From positions 434,001-498,000 of the forward strand of contig CATKHW010000062.1 of NCBI GenBank assembly GCA_949752795.1: DNA of 64,000 nt, read 5' to 3'. Under the pieces are notes generated by a model. The model saw nothing but the letters and a program-made list of their open reading frames with translations. It made no database searches and was not told where the DNA came from. Origin of the DNA: Hyperoodon ampullatus (lineage: Eukaryota; Chordata; Mammalia; Artiodactyla; Ziphiidae). Of the stretch, positions 1 to 13,523 are shown piece by piece (the stretch's first letter is position 1; each line of letters starts with the position of its first letter). The position numbers and the translations under genes are program-made.

Positions 1-2597
1 CCAGGGCAGATATTTCCACGGAGAAGGGCAATCACAGATACATTCAACAAACTTATGGTTCACCAATGGAAAGGTGTGTGGATTGTTTTAATTATGATAT
101 TGGGGTTAACAGACATATACAAACACAGGTGACATATATAATTACCAAAGACCTACAGAATACCAAGAGAAGACTACTCAACATTCTGTCATAAGGTACA
201 TGGGAATAGGATCCCAGGAAGAACAGACATATGTATATGTGTAAAAGAACCACATCTTCCACACCTACAACAAGCCAAACATTGTAATCAAATTTGCTGT
301 AATAAAAAATAAAAAATTAAATTAAAAACACGAACAAGAAGTAGTGAGACAAACTTGAGGGGCTTTCTCCTGGCACATTCCATTCTAAATTCCAATCTAG
401 AACACGACTTCCATTGAGGCTCTGTTTCCCCAGTAACCAGATTTGGTAAGGGAGAACTGCTGCCACCTTGCGGCCGTTTCACACAAGAGCAGCTTTAATC
501 CCAGCGCTAATGGTCAGTTGATATTCAAAATCATTGCAGGCCTGTAAATGACACCTGCCCTGAAAACAAATCCTGGGTTCATATATCGACCTAAAAATTC
601 AAAGGACGTCCATATTTCAAAACGACAGTTTCAAAAGGCATATTTTACACACATTAGTGTTCTGCTTCTTTTTCTTTCTTTCTTTTTTGTTAAAAAAACG
701 GGAATGGCAAAATGCTTCCCTCAGAATGGGCGAAAATATTTGCAAACGAATCAATGGACAAAGGTTTAATCTCCAATATATATAAAGAGCTCATGCAGCT
801 TAATATTAAAAAAAAGCAAAAAACCCAATACAAAAATGGGCAGAAGATCTAAAGAGACGTTTCTTCAAAGAAGACACAGAGATGGCCAAGACGCACATGA
901 AAAGCTGCTCAACATCACTAATTATTAGAGAAATGCACATCAAAACTACAATGAGGTATCACCTCACACATGTTAGAATCGGCATCATCAGAAAATCTAC
1001 AAAAAACGAATTCTGGGAAGGGTGTGGACAACAGGATCCCTCTTCCACTAGTGGTGGAAATGTAAATTGATACAGTCACGATGGAGAACAGTATGGAGTT
1101 TCCTTAAAAAAACTAGAAATAGAATTACCATATGATCCAGCAATCCCACTTCTGGGCATATACCCAGAGAAAACCATAAATCAAAAAGGCACATTCACCA
1201 CAATGCTCATTTCAGCACTATTTACAATAGCCAGGTAATGGAAGCCACCTAAATACCCACAGAGAGATGAATGTTTAAAGATGTGGTACATATATAAAAT
1301 GGAATGTTACTCAGCCATAAGAAGGAATGAAACTGGGTCATTTGTAGAGACGTCGATGGATCTAGAGACTGTCATACAGAATGAAGTAAGTCAGAAAGAG
1401 AAAAACAAATATTGTATATTAATGCATATATATGGAACCTAGCAAAATGGTACAGATGAACTGGTTTGCAGGGAAGTAATAGAGACACAGAGGTAGAGAA
1501 CACACGTATGGACACCAAGTGTGGGAAGCCATGGGATTGTGCGTGTGGGATGAGTTGGGAGATTGGGATTGACCTGTATACATGTATATGCATAAAATAC
1601 ATAACTAATAATAACCTGCTATATAAAAAAATAAATAAAATTAAATTTCAAAATTTTGAAAAAAAAATTTTAAAATAAAACAGAAAAAAGTTCTTCCCTT
1701 CACACAGATGTATTTATATGAATGAATTATTTCCATGCTTATATCTATAAATACATAAAAGAGGAATAAAATCTAACTTGAACCAAAAAAGAAAAAAAAA
1801 ACCTAAACCCACCAGTTAGACAGAGGAAAACCCTATCAGGGCACTTGCTCCTGCGGTAAGCAATTCTGAAATTGGTCAGAGGTGGGGAATCATCTCCCAT
1901 AGAGCCAGCAGCCCACTCCTACGCAAGAAGCGTCCTCATTGCAAAGCTGGGGGCCATGCCGAGGCATCTGTGAGTAACCGTGAGCTGAGCCCCAGGCCAG
2001 CTGCTGTTGAAATTTTCCCACCCTTCCCAGGTAAAACACCTGAATATGTACAAGGACTTGAAAGCCTAGTGGAAGGGCCGTGGAGCCACACCAGCAACAG
2101 CACGCAGGCCAACTTGGTGCCTGCAGGCCAGCCAGGAACGTCCTGGCCCTGGGCGGTGTTCTGGAAGCTTTCCATTGCCCTGCCTGAGATACCCCTCCTG
2201 TCCCGGCCCCCACTGCTTTTTTCCTTCCTCACCTCTGTCCGGAGAGAAATTCCAGCAGAAGGTATGGGTGACACATCCTCTTCTTTACAGGTGGCAGCCT
2301 GGCAACTCCTGCAGAAAGTCCAGCAGAGACCCACTCACACCGGGCCACCCACAAAGCCATGGCCCCTCACTCCCTCCCACCCGCACAGCCCCGTCACTGC
2401 TGACTGGGCCGAGAATATGGCGTCAGGCACAGCTTCAGGGGCTATTGCTGCCTGCAGTGCTGTTTATATTGACCTCAACACAGGCACACCTGGGGAGGGC
2501 CGGCCGGCATGGTCAGGCTACACAGGTCAGCTAATCCTCAGCCCTCAGGGAATCACATTGTTGAAAATGGACCTCGCTAAGGCAGAATAGAAGCCAA
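1..2597 (+). repeat. sat1 monomer 0 (partial, truncated by window start)
   Basis: The copy enters part-way through L1-A. L1-A tail runs from 1 to about 325, the core from about 326 to 721, L1-B from about 722 to 1690, the AT-rich linker to about 1800, and the GC-rich block from about 1801 to 2597. It carries a C-to-G-rich variant in the core end (about 470-476) and several private changes in L1-B (for example around 775-830). Confidence 0.93.
722..1690 (+). mobile_element. L1-B: 5'-truncated L1 3' end, sat1 monomer 0
   Basis: Carries the last ~220 codons of L1 ORF2 in decayed form, including the stretch from the ATTTGCAAACGAATC signature through the TGGAATGTTACTCAGCC signature. The 3'UTR and an A-rich tail of the cetartiodactyl L1 type follow (CTGTATAAAAAAATAAATAA-like end). 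Stops and frameshifts interrupt the frame, so it encodes nothing functional. It is part of the satellite unit and has been multiplied with it, so the six copies are not independent insertions. Confidence 0.88.
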
Positions 2598-3060
2598 GGA
2601 ATAAAAGGACACAATGCCATTTGCAGCACCGTAGGTGTGTCTAGAGTTAATCACATGACTTTTAGTAAGTCAGAAAGTGAAAGACACTTATCATATCATA
2701 TCTCTTATAGGTGTGACCAAAAAATGGATACCAGGGCAGATATTTCCACGCAGAAGGGCAATCACAGATTCAGTCAACAAACTTATGGTTCACCAATGGA
2801 AAGGTGTGAGGATTGGTTTCATTATGATAATGGGGTTAACAGACATATAAAAACACAGGTGACATATATAATCACCAAAGACCTACAGAATACCAAGAGA
2901 AGACTACTCAACATTCTGTCATAAGGTACATGGGAAAAGGATCCCAGGAAGAATAGCTATATGTATATGTGTAAAACAACCACATCTTCCACACCTAAAA
3001 CAAGCCAAACATTGTAATCAAATTTGCTGTAATAAAAAATAAAAAAATTAAATTAAAAAC
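2598..3060 (+). mobile_element. L1-A: older L1 3'-end fragment inside sat1 (representative copy)
   Basis: The segment starts within the last codons of L1 ORF2. A stretch with the AATGCCATTTGCAGCA signature is followed by a GTAAGTCAGAAAG-type end of the frame. It continues through the L1 3'UTR (a CTACTCAACATTCTGT-like stretch near 2905) to an A-rich end near 3040-3060. It is 5'-truncated and diverged, so it appears older than L1-B. Equivalent pieces lie at 5331-5790, 8062-8524, 10793-11255, 13524-13985, and as a tail at 1-325. It is not coding. The assignment rests on my recollection of mammalian L1 3' ends. Confidence 0.8.
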
Positions 3061-3451
3061 ACGAACAAGAAGTAGTGAGACAAACTTGAGGGGCTTTCTC
3101 CTGGCACATTCCATTCTAAATTCCAATCTAGAACACGACTTCCATTGAGGCTCTGTTGCCCAGTAACCAGATTTGGTAAGGGAGAACTGCTGCCACCTTG
3201 TTGCCGTTTCACACAACAGCAGCTTTAATCCCAGCGCTAATGGTCAGTTGATATTCAAAATCATTGCAGGCCTGTAAATGACACCTGCCCCTAAAACAAA
3301 TCCTGGGTTCATATATAGACCAAAAATTTCAAAGGACGTCCATATTTCAAAAGGACAGTTTCAAAAGGCATATTTTACTCACATTAGTGTTCTGCTTCTT
3401 TTTCTTTCTTTCTTTTGTTGTTAAAAAAACGGGAATGGCAAAAAGCATCCC
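3061..3451 (+). repeat. sat1 non-L1 core, homologous to part of sat2 (representative copy)
   Basis: About 390 bp between the A-rich end of L1-A and the start of L1-B, ending with a TTTCTTTCTTTC pyrimidine tract. It is not L1. It aligns with the non-L1 part of sat2: the stretch at about 3107-3165 matches 20296-20355 and 22043-22110 at roughly 75-80% over the first 50-60 bases. A second matching stretch (ACAGTTTCAAAAGGCATATT at 3355-3374) resembles 22298-22320. I do not recognise its ultimate origin. Confidence 0.65.
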
Positions 3452-4420
3452 TCAGAATGGGCGAAAATATTTGGAAACGAATCAATGGACAAATGTTTAA
3501 TCTCCAATATATATAAAGAGCTCATGCAGCTTAATATTCAAAAAACAAACAACCCAATACAAAAATGGGCAGAAGACCTAAAGAGACGTTTCTTCAAAGA
3601 AGACACAGAGATGGCCAACACGCACATGAAAAGCTGCTCAACATCACTAATTATTAGAGAAATGCAAATCAAAACTACAATGAGGTATCACCTCACACCT
3701 GTTAGAATCGGCATCATCAGAAAATCTACAAACAACGAATTCTGGGTAGGGTGTGGACAAAAGGATCCCTCTTCCACTAGTGGTGGAAATGTAAATTGAT
3801 ACAGTCACGATGGAGAACAGTATGGAGTTTCCTTAAAAAAAACTAGAAATAGAATTACCATATGATCCAGCAATCCCACTTCTGGGCATATACCCAGAGA
3901 AAACCATAAATCAAAAAGGCACATTCACCACAATGCTCATTTCACCACTATTTACAATAGCCAGGTAATGGAAGCAACCTAAATACCCACAGACAGACGA
4001 ATGGATAAAGATGTGGTACATATATAAAATGGAATGTTACTCAGCCATAAGAAGGAATGAAACTGGGTCATTTGTAGAGACGTCAATGGATCTAGAGACT
4101 GTCATACAGAATGAAGTAAGTCAGAAAGACAAAAACAAATATTGTATATTAATGAATATATGTGGAACCTAGAAAAATGATACAGATGAACTTGTTTGCA
4201 GGGAAGAAATAGAGACACAGAGGATAGAGAACACACGTATTGACACCAAGTGTGGGAAGCCATGGGGTGGTGGTGGTGGGATGAGTTGGGAGATTGGGAT
4301 TGACCTGTATACATATATATGCATAAAATACATAACTAATAATAACATGCTGTATAAAAAAATAAATAAAATTAAATTTCAAAATTTTTAAAAATAAAAT
4401 TTAAAAATAAAACAGAAAAA
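3452..4420 (+). mobile_element. L1-B, sat1 monomer 1
   Basis: Same truncated L1 ORF2 3' end plus 3'UTR and A-rich tail as in the other sat1 copies. The ORF2 remnant is open from about 3485 to 3799 and then broken. Confidence 0.88.
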
Positions 4421-4534
4421 AAGATCCTTCCCTTCACACAGAAGTATTTATATGAATGAATTATTTCCATGCTTATATCTATAAATACATAAAAGGAATA
4501 AAATCTAACTTGAACCAAAAAAGAAAAAAAAAAA

Positions 4535-5330
4535 CCTGAACCCACCAGTTATACATAGGAAAAGCCTATCAGGGCACTTGCTCCAGCAGTAAACAATTCT
4601 GAAATTGGTCAGAGGTGGGGAATCATCTCCCATAGAGCCAGCAGCCCACTCCTACGCAAGGAGCGTCCTCATTGCAAAGCTGGGGGCCATGCCGAGGCAT
4701 CTGTGAGTAACCGTGAGCTGAGCCCCAGGCCAGCTGCTGTTGAACTTTTCCCACCCTTCCCAGGTAAAACACCTGAATATGTACAAGGGCTTGAAAGCCT
4801 AGAGGAAGGGCCGTGGAGCCACACCAGCGACAGCACGCAGGCCAACTTGGTGCCTGCAGGCCATCCAGGATGGTCCTGGCCCTGGGCGCTCTTCTGGAAG
4901 CATTCCATTGCCCTGCCTGAGATACCCCTCCTGTCCCGGCCCCCACTGCTTTTTTCCTTCCTCACCTCTGTCCGGAGAGAAATTCCAGCGAAAGGTATGG
5001 GTGACACATCCTCTTCTTTACAGGTGGCAGCCTGGCAACTCCTGCAGAAAGTCCAGCAGAGACCCACTCACAGCGGGCCACCCACAAAACCGTTGCCCCT
5101 AAATCCCTCCAACCAGCACAGCCCCGAGACTGCTGACGGGGCAGAGAATATGGTGTCAGGCACAGCTTCACGGGCTATTGCTGCCTGCAGCGCTGTTTAT
5201 ATTGACCTCAACCCAGGCACACCTGGGGAAGGTCGGCCGGCATGGTCAGGCTACCCAGGTCAGCTAATCCTCAGCCCTCAGGGAATCACATTGTTGAAAA
5301 TGGACCTCGCTAAGGCAGAATAGAAGCCAA
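4535..5330 (+). repeat. sat1 GC-rich block with long open frame (representative copy)
   Basis: About 800 bp, much richer in G and C than the rest of the monomer, and bounded by an A-run on the left and L1-A on the right. A + strand frame is open for about 200 codons in every copy (1970-2590, 4703-5323, 7344-8054, 10165-10785, 12897-13490, 15619-16221). A - strand frame of 107-132 codons overlaps it. The + frame begins at GTG, not ATG, in all copies except the one at 7344, has no recognisable domain, and is proline-rich. The simplest reading is low stop-codon density in GC-rich DNA, not a gene. It might be an exon or LTR fragment captured by the satellite. I do not recognise it. Confidence 0.6.
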
Positions 5331-8061
5331 GGAATAAAAGGACACAATGCCATTTGGAGCACCGTAGGTGTGACTAGAGGTAATCACGTGACTTGTAGTA
5401 AGTCAGAAAGTGAAAGACATATATCATATCATAACTCTCATAGGTGTGACCGAAAAATGGATACCAGGGCAGATATTTCCACACAGAAGGGCAATCACAG
5501 ATTCATTAAACAAACTTATGGTTCACCAATGGAAAGGTGTGAGGATTGGTTTCATTATGATATTGGGGTTAACAGACATATACAAACACAGGTGACATAT
5601 ATAATCACCAAAGACCTACAGAATACCAAGAGAAGACTACTCAACATTCTGTCATAAGGTACATGGGAAAAGGATCCCAGGAAGAACAGACATATGTATA
5701 TGTGTAAAAGAACCACATCTTCCACACCTACAGCAAGCCAAACATTGTAATCAAATTTGCTGTAAAAAAATAAAAAATTAAATAAAAAACACGAACAAGA
5801 AGTAGTGAGACAAACTTGAGGGGCTTTCTCCTGGCACATTCCATTCTAAATTCCAATCTAGAACACGACTTCCATTGAGGCTCTGTTGCCCCAGTAACCA
5901 GACTTGGTAAAGGAGAACTGCTGCCACATTGTGGCCGTTTCACAGAACAGCAGCTTTAATCCCAGCGCTAATGGTCAGTTGATATTCAAAATCATTGCAG
6001 GCCTGTAAATGACACCTGCCCTGAAAACAAATCCTGGGTTCATATATCGACCAAAAAACTCAAAGGACGTCCATATTTCAAAAGGATAGTTTCAAAAGGC
6101 ATATTTTACACACATTAGTGTTCTGCTTCTTTTTCTTTCTTTCTTTTTTTGTTAAAAAAACGGGAATTGCAAAAACCATCCCTCAGAATGGGCGAAAATA
6201 TTTGCAAACAAATCAATGGACAAAGGTTTAATCTCCAATATATATAAAGAGCCCATGCAGCTTAATATTAAAAAAACAAACAACCCAATACAAAAATGGG
6301 CAGAAGATCTAAAGAGATTTTTCTTCAAAGAAGACACAGAGATGGCCAAGACCCACATGAAAAGCGGCTCAACATCACTAATTATTAGACAAATGAAAAT
6401 CAAAACTACAATGAGGTATCGCCTCACACCTGTTGGAATCAGCATCATCAGAAAATCTACAAACAACAAATTCTGGGGAAGGTGTGGACAAAAGGATCCC
6501 TCTTCCACTAGTCGTGGAAATGTAAATTGATACAGTCACGATGGAGAAGAGTATGGACTTTCCTTAAAAAAACTAGAAATAGAATTACCATATGATCCAG
6601 CAATCCCAATTCTGGCCATATACCCAGAGAAAACCATAAATCCAAAAGGCACATTCACCACAATGCTCATTTCAGCACTATTTACGATAGCCAGGTAATG
6701 GAAGCAACCTAAATACCCACAGACAGACGAATGGATAAAGATATGATACATATATAAAATGGAATATTACTCAGCCATAAGAAGGAATGAAACTGGGTCA
6801 TTTGTAGAGACGTCGATGGATCTTGAGACTGTCATACAGAATGAAGTAAGTCAGAATGAGAAAAACAAATATTGTATATTAATGCACATATGTGGAACGC
6901 AAAAAAATGGTACAGATGAACTGGTTTGCAGGGAAGAAATAGAGACACAGAGGTAGAGAACACACGTATGGACACCAAGTGTGGGAAGCCATGGGGAGGT
7001 GGTGGTGGGATGAGTTGGGAGATTGGGATTGGCCTGCATACATGTATATGCAGAAAATACATAACTAATAATAACCTGCTGTATAAAAAAATAAATAAAA
7101 TTAAATTTCAAAATTTTTAAAAATAAAATTTAAAAATAAAACAGAAAAAAGTTCTTCCCTTCACACAGATGTATTTATATGAATGAATTATTTCCATGCT
7201 TATATCTATAAATACATAAAAGAGGAATAAAACCTAACTTGAACAAAAAAAAAAAAAAAAAAAAACCTGAACCCACCAGTTAGACAGAGGAAAAGCCTAT
7301 CAGGGCACTTGCTCCAGCGGTAAACAATTCTGAAATTGGTCAGATGTGGGGAATCATCTCCCATAGAGCCAGCAGCCCAATCCTACGGAAGGATCGTCCT
7401 CATTGCAAAGCTGGGGGACATGCCAAGGCATCTGTGCGTAACCGTGAGCTGAGCCCCAGGCCAGCTGCTGTTGAACTTTTCCCACCCTTCCCAGGTAAAA
7501 CACCTGAATATGTACAAGGGCTTGAAAGCCTAGAGGAAGGGCCGTGGAGTCACACCAGCGACAGCATGCAGGCCAACTTGGTGCCTGCAGGCCAGCCAGG
7601 AAGGTCCTGGCCCTGGGCGCTCTTCTGGAAGCTTTCCATTGCCCTGCCTGAGATACCCCTCCTGTCCCGGCCCCCACTGCTTTTTTCCTTCCTCACCTCT
7701 GTCCGGAGAGAAATTCCAGCGAAAGGTATGGGTGACACATCCTCTTCTTTACAGGTGGCAGCCTGGCAACTCCTGCAGAAAGTCCAGCAGAGACCCACTC
7801 ACAGCGGGCCACCCACAAAGCCGTGGGCCCTCACTCCCTCCCACCAGCACAGCCCCGAGACTGCTGACGGGACAGAGAATATGGAGTCAGGCACAGCTTC
7901 AGGGGCTATTCCTGCCTGCAGCGCTGTTTATATTGACCTCAACCCAGGCACACCTGCGGAGGGCCCGCCGGCAGGGTCAGGTTACCCAGGTCAGCTAATC
8001 CTCAGCCCTCAGGGAATCACATTGTTGAAAATGGACCTCGCTAAGGCAGAATAGAAGCCAA
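5331..8061 (+). repeat. sat1 monomer 2
   Basis: Complete 2731-bp copy. L1-A 5331-5790, core 5791-6183, L1-B 6184 to about 7150, linker to about 7265 ending in a long A-run (about 7245-7265), GC-rich block 7266-8061. This is the only copy in which the long open frame of the GC-rich block can be extended upstream to an ATG (7344). Confidence 0.93.
6184..7150 (+). mobile_element. L1-B, sat1 monomer 2
   Basis: Same truncated L1 3' end. The frame fragments 6216-6530 and 6759-6956 are the decayed C-terminal part of ORF2, in different frames. Confidence 0.88.
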
Positions 8062-10792
8062 GGAATAAAAGGACACAATGCCATTTGCAGCACCGTAGGT
8101 GTGTCTAGAGGTAATCACGTGACTTGTAGTAAGTCAGAAAGTGAAAGACACATATCATATCATATCTCTTATAGGTGTGACCGCAAAATGGATACCAGGG
8201 CAGATATTTCCACGGAGAAGGGCAATCACAGATTCATTCAACAAACTTATGGTTCACCAATGGAAAGTTGTGAGGATTGGTTTCATTATGATATTGGGGT
8301 TAACAGACATATACAAACACAGGTGACATATATAATCACCAAAGACCTACAGAATACCAAGAGAAGACTACTCAACATTCTGTCATAAAGTACATGGGAA
8401 AAGGATCCCAGGAAGAACAGACATATGTATATGTGTAAAAGAACCACATCTTCCACACCTACAACAAGCCAAACATTGTAATCAAATTTGCTGTAATAAA
8501 AAATAAAAAATTAAATTAAAAACACGAACAAGAAGTAGTGAGACAAACTTGAGGGGCTTTCTCCTGGCACATTCCATTCTAAATTCCAATCTAGAACACG
8601 ACTTCCATTGAGGCTCTGTTTCCCCAGTAACCAGATTTGGTAAGGGAGAACTGCTGCCACCTTGTGGCTGTTTCACACAACAGCAGCTTTAATCCCAGCG
8701 CTAATGGTCAGTTGATATTCAACATCATTGCAGGCCTGTAAATGACACCTGCCCTGAACACAATTCCTGGGGTCATATATCGACCAAAAAATTCAAAGGA
8801 CGTCCATATTTCAAAACGACAGTTTCAAAAGGCATATTTTACACACATTAGTGTTCTGCTTCTTTTTCTTTCTTTCTTTTTTTGTTAAAAGAACGGGAAT
8901 GGCAAAAAATCATCCCTGAGAATAGGCGAAAATATTTGCAAACGAATCAATGGACAAAGGTTTAATCTCCAATATATATAAAGAGCTCATGCAGCTTAAT
9001 ATTAAATAAACAAACAACCCAATACAAAAATGGGCAGAAGATCTAAAGAGACGTTTCTTCAAAGAAGACAGAGAGATGGCCAAGACGCATATGAAAAGCT
9101 GCTCAACATCACTAATTATTAGAGAAATGCAAATCAAAACTACAATGAGGTATCACCTCACACCTGTTAGAATCGGCATCATCAGAAAATCTACAAACAA
9201 CGAATTCTGGGGAGGGTGTGGACAAAAGGATCCCTCTTCCACTAGTGGTGAAGATGTAAATTGATACAGTCACAATGGAGAACAGTATGGAGTTTCCTTA
9301 AAAAAACTAGAAATAGAATTACCATATGATCCAGCAATCCCACTTCTGGGCATATACCCAGAGAAAACCATAAATCAAAAAGGCACATTCACCACAATGC
9401 TAATTTCAGCACTATTTACGATAGCCAGGTAATGGAAGCAACCTAAATACCCACAGACAGACGAATGGATAAAGATGTGGTACATATATAAAATGGAATA
9501 TTACTCAGCCATTAGAAGGAATGAAACTGGGTCATTTGTAGAGACGTCGATGGATCTAGAGACTGTCATACAGAATGAAGTAAGTCAGAAAGAGAAAAAC
9601 AAATATTGTATATTAATGCATATATGTGGAACCTAGAAAAATGGTACAGATGAAATGGTTTGCAGGGAAGAAATAGAGACACAGAGGTAGAGAACACACG
9701 TATGGACACCAAGTGTGGGAAGCCATGGGGAGGTGGTGGTGGGATGAGTTGGGAGATTGGGATTGACCTGTATACATGTATATGCATAAAATACATAACT
9801 AATAATAACCTGATGTATAAAAAAATAAATAAAATTAAATTTCAAAATTTTAAGAAAAAAAATTTAAAAATAAAACAGAAAAAAGTTCTTCCCTTCACAC
9901 AGATGTATTTATATGAATGAATTATTTCCATGCTTATATCTATAAATACATAAAAGAGGAATAAAATCTAACTTGAACCAAAAAAGAAAAAAAAAACTTG
10001 AACCCACGAGTTAGACAGAGGAAAACCCTATCAGGGCACTTGCTCCAGCGGTAAACAATACTGAAATTTGTCAGAGGTGGGGAATCATCTCCCATACAGC
10101 CAGCAGCCCACTCCTACGCAGGGAGCGTCCTCATTGCAAAGCTGGGGGCAATACCGAGACATCTGTGAGTAACCGTGAGCTGAGCCCCAGGCCAGCTGCT
10201 GCTGAACTTTTCCCACCTTTCCCAGGTAAAACACCTGAATATGTACAAGGTGTTGAAAGCCTAGAGGAAGGGGCGTGGAGCCACACCAGCGACAGCACGC
10301 AGGCCAACTTGGTGCCTGCAGGCCAGCCAGCATGGTCCTGGCCTTGGGCGCTCTTCTGGAAGCTTTCCATAGCCCTGCCTGAGATACCCATCCTGTCCCG
10401 GCCCCCACTGCTTTTTTCCTTCCTCACCTCTGTCCGGAGAGAAATTCCAGCAGAAGGTATGGGTGACACATCCTCTTCTTTACAGGTGGCAGCCTGGCAA
10501 CTCCTGCAGAAAGTCCAGCAGAGACCCACTCACACCGGGCCACACACAAAGCCGTGGCCCCTCACTCCCTCCCACCAGCACAGCCCCGAGAATGCTGACG
10601 GGGCAGAGAATATGGAGTCAGGCACAGCTTCAGGGGTTATTGCTGCCTGCAGCGCTGATTATATTGAACTCAACCCAGGCACACCTGGGGAGGGCCGGCC
10701 GGCAGGGTCAGGCTACCCAGGTCAGCTAATCCTCAGCCCTCAGGGAATCACATTGTTGAAAATGGACCTCGCTAAGGCAGAATAGAAGCCAA
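8062..10792 (+). repeat. sat1 monomer 3
   Basis: Complete 2731-bp copy. L1-A 8062-8524, core to 8917, L1-B 8918 to about 9885, linker to about 9996, GC-rich block 9997-10792. From about 9130 to 10440 it is almost identical to monomer 4, sharing private variants not present in the other copies (for example in the L1-B segment near 9249 and 11981). Confidence 0.93.
8918..9885 (+). mobile_element. L1-B, sat1 monomer 3
   Basis: Same truncated L1 3' end. The second half is nearly identical to the copy at 11645-12612. Confidence 0.88.
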
Positions 10793-13523
10793 GGAATAAA
10801 AGGACACAATGCCATTTGCAGCACCGTAGGTGTGTCTAGAGGTAATCACGTGACTTGTAGTAAGTCAGAAAGTGAAAGACACATATCATATCATATCTCT
10901 TATAGGTGTGACCGAAAAATGGATACCAGGGCAGATATTTCCACGGAGAAGGGCAATCACAGATTCATTCAACAAACTTATGGTTCACCGATAGAAAGGT
11001 GTGAGGGTTGGTTTCATTATGATATTGGGGTTAACAGACATATACAAACACAAGTGACATATATAATCACCAAAGACCTACAGAATACCAAGAGAAGACT
11101 ACTCAACATTCTGTCATAAGGTACATGGGAAAAGGATCCCAGGAAGAACGACATCTGTATATGTGTAAAAGAACCACATCTTCCACACCTACAACAAGCC
11201 AAACATTGTAATCAAATTTGCTGTAATAAAAAATAAAAAAATAAACTAAAAACACGAACAAGAAGTAGTGAGACAAATTGAGGGGCTTTCTCCTGGCACA
11301 TTCCATTCTAAATTCCAATCTAGAACACGACTTCCATTGAGGCACTGTTGCCCCAGTAACCAGATTTGGTAAAGGAGAACTGCTGCCACATTGTGGCCGT
11401 TTCACAAAACAGCAGCTTTAATCCCAGCGCTAATGGTCAGTTGATATTCAAAATCATTGCAGGCCTTTAAATGACACCTGCCCTGAAAACAAATCCTGGG
11501 TTCATATATCGACCAAAAAATTCAAAGGACGTCCATATTTCAAAACGACAGTTTCAAAAGGCATATTTTACACACATTAGTGTTCTGCTTCTTTTTCTTT
11601 CTTTCTTTTGTTGTTAAAAAAACGGGAATGGCAAAAAGGATCCCTCAGAATGGGCGAAAATATTTGCAAACGAATCAATGGACAAAGGTTTAATCTCCAA
11701 TATATATAAAGAGCTCATGCAGCTTAATATTAAAAAAACAAACAACCCAATACAAAATTGGGCAGAAGGTCTAAAGAGACGTTTCTTCAAAGAAGACACA
11801 GAGATGGCCAAGACGCACATGAAAAGCTGCCCAACATCACTAATTATTAGAGAAATGCAAATCAAAACTACAATGAGGTATCACCTCACACCTGTTAGAA
11901 TCGGCATCATCAGAAAATCTACAAACAACGAATTCTGGGGAGGGTGTGGACAGAAGGATCCCTCTTCCACTAGTGGTGAAGATGTAAATTGATACAGTCA
12001 CAATGGAGAACAGTATGGAGTTTCCTTAAAAAAACTAGAAATAGAATTACCATATGATCCAGCAATCCCACTTCTGGGCATATACCCAGAGAAAACCATA
12101 AATCAAAAAGGCACATTCACCACAATGCTAATTTCAGCACTATTTACGATAGCCAGGTAATGGAAGCAACCTAAATACCCACAGACAGACGAATGGATAA
12201 AGATGTGGTACATATATAAAATGGAATATTACTCAGCCATTAGAAGGAATGAAACTGGGTCATTTGTAGAGACGTCGATGGATCTAGAGACTGTCATACA
12301 GAATGAAGTAAGTCAGAAAGAGAAAAACAAATATTGTATATTAATGCATATATGTGGAACCTAGAAAAATGGTACAGATGAAATGGTTTGCAGGGAAGAA
12401 ATAGAGACACAGAGGTAGAGAACACACGTATGGACACCAAGTGTGGGAAGCCATGGGGAGGTGGTGGTGGGATGAGTTGGGAGATTGGGATTGACCTGTA
12501 TACATGTATATGCATAAAATACATAACTAATAATAACCTGATGTATAAAAAAATAAATAAAATTAAATTTCAAAATTTTAAGAAAAAAAATTTAAAAATA
12601 AAACAGAAAAAAGTTCTTCCCTTCACACAGATGTATTTATATGAATGAATTATTTCCATGCTTATATCTATAAATACATAAAAGAGGAATAAAATCTAAC
12701 TTGAACCAAAAAAGAAAAAAAAAAAAAACTTGAACCCACGAGTTAGACAGAGGAAAACCCTATCAGGGCACTTGCTCCAGCGGTAAACAATACTGAAATT
12801 GGTCAGAGGTGGGGAATCATCTCCCATACAGCCAGCAGCCCACTCCTACGCAGGGAGCGTCCTCATTGCAAAGCTGGGGGCAATACCGAGACATCTGTGA
12901 GTAACCGTGAGCTGAGCCCCAGGCCAGCTGCTGCTGAACTTTTCCCACCCTTCCCAGGTAAAACACCTGAATATGTACAAGGTGTTGAAAGCCTAGAGGA
13001 AGGGGCGTGGAGCAACACCAGCGACAGCACGCAGGCCAACTTGGTGCCTGCAGGCCAGCCAGGATGGTCCTGGCCTTGGGCGCTCTTCTGGAAGCTTTCC
13101 ATAGCCCTGCCTGAGATACCCCTCCTGTCCCGGCCCCCACTGCTTTTTTCCTTCCTCACCTCTGTCCGGAGAGAAATTCCAGCGGAAGGTATGGGTGACA
13201 CATCCTCTTCTTTACAGGTGGGAGCCTGGCAACTCCTGCAGAAAGTCCAGCAGAGACCCACTCACTCCGGGCCACCCACAAAGACGTGGCCCCTCACTCC
13301 CTCCCACCAGCACAGCCCCGAGACTGCTGACGGGGCAGAGAATATGGAGTCAGGCACAGCTTCAGGGGCTATTGCTGCCTGCAGCGCTCTTTATATTGCC
13401 CTCAACCCAGGCACACCAGGGGAGGCCAGCCGGCAGGGTCAGGCTATCCAGGTCAGCGAACCCTCAGCCCTCAGGGAATCACATTGTTGAAAATGGACCT
13501 CGCTAAGGCAGAATAGAAGCCAA
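10793..13523 (+). repeat. sat1 monomer 4
   Basis: Complete 2731-bp copy. L1-A 10793 to about 11255, core to 11644, L1-B 11645 to about 12612, linker to about 12728, GC-rich block 12729-13523. Its second half is nearly a duplicate of monomer 3. Confidence 0.93.
11645..12612 (+). mobile_element. L1-B, sat1 monomer 4
   Basis: Same truncated L1 3' end. An ORF2 remnant is open at 11678-11992. Confidence 0.88.

Larger units (their letters stand above)
2598..5330 (+). repeat. sat1 monomer 1
   Basis: Complete 2733-bp copy. L1-A 2598-3060, core 3061-3451, L1-B 3452 to about 4420, AT-rich linker to about 4534, GC-rich block 4535-5330. Confidence 0.93.

Noticed and set aside
2255..2292. A mini-intron (GTATGG...TTTACAG) within the GC-rich block
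   Set aside because: The implied intron would be about 33-36 bp, too short for mammalian splicing. The signals are probably chance.
1970..2590. A 206-codon gene in the sat1 GC-rich block
   Set aside because: It starts at GTG rather than ATG, overlaps an equally open frame on the other strand, shows no domain, and lies in satellite DNA. I kept it only as a finding to test.
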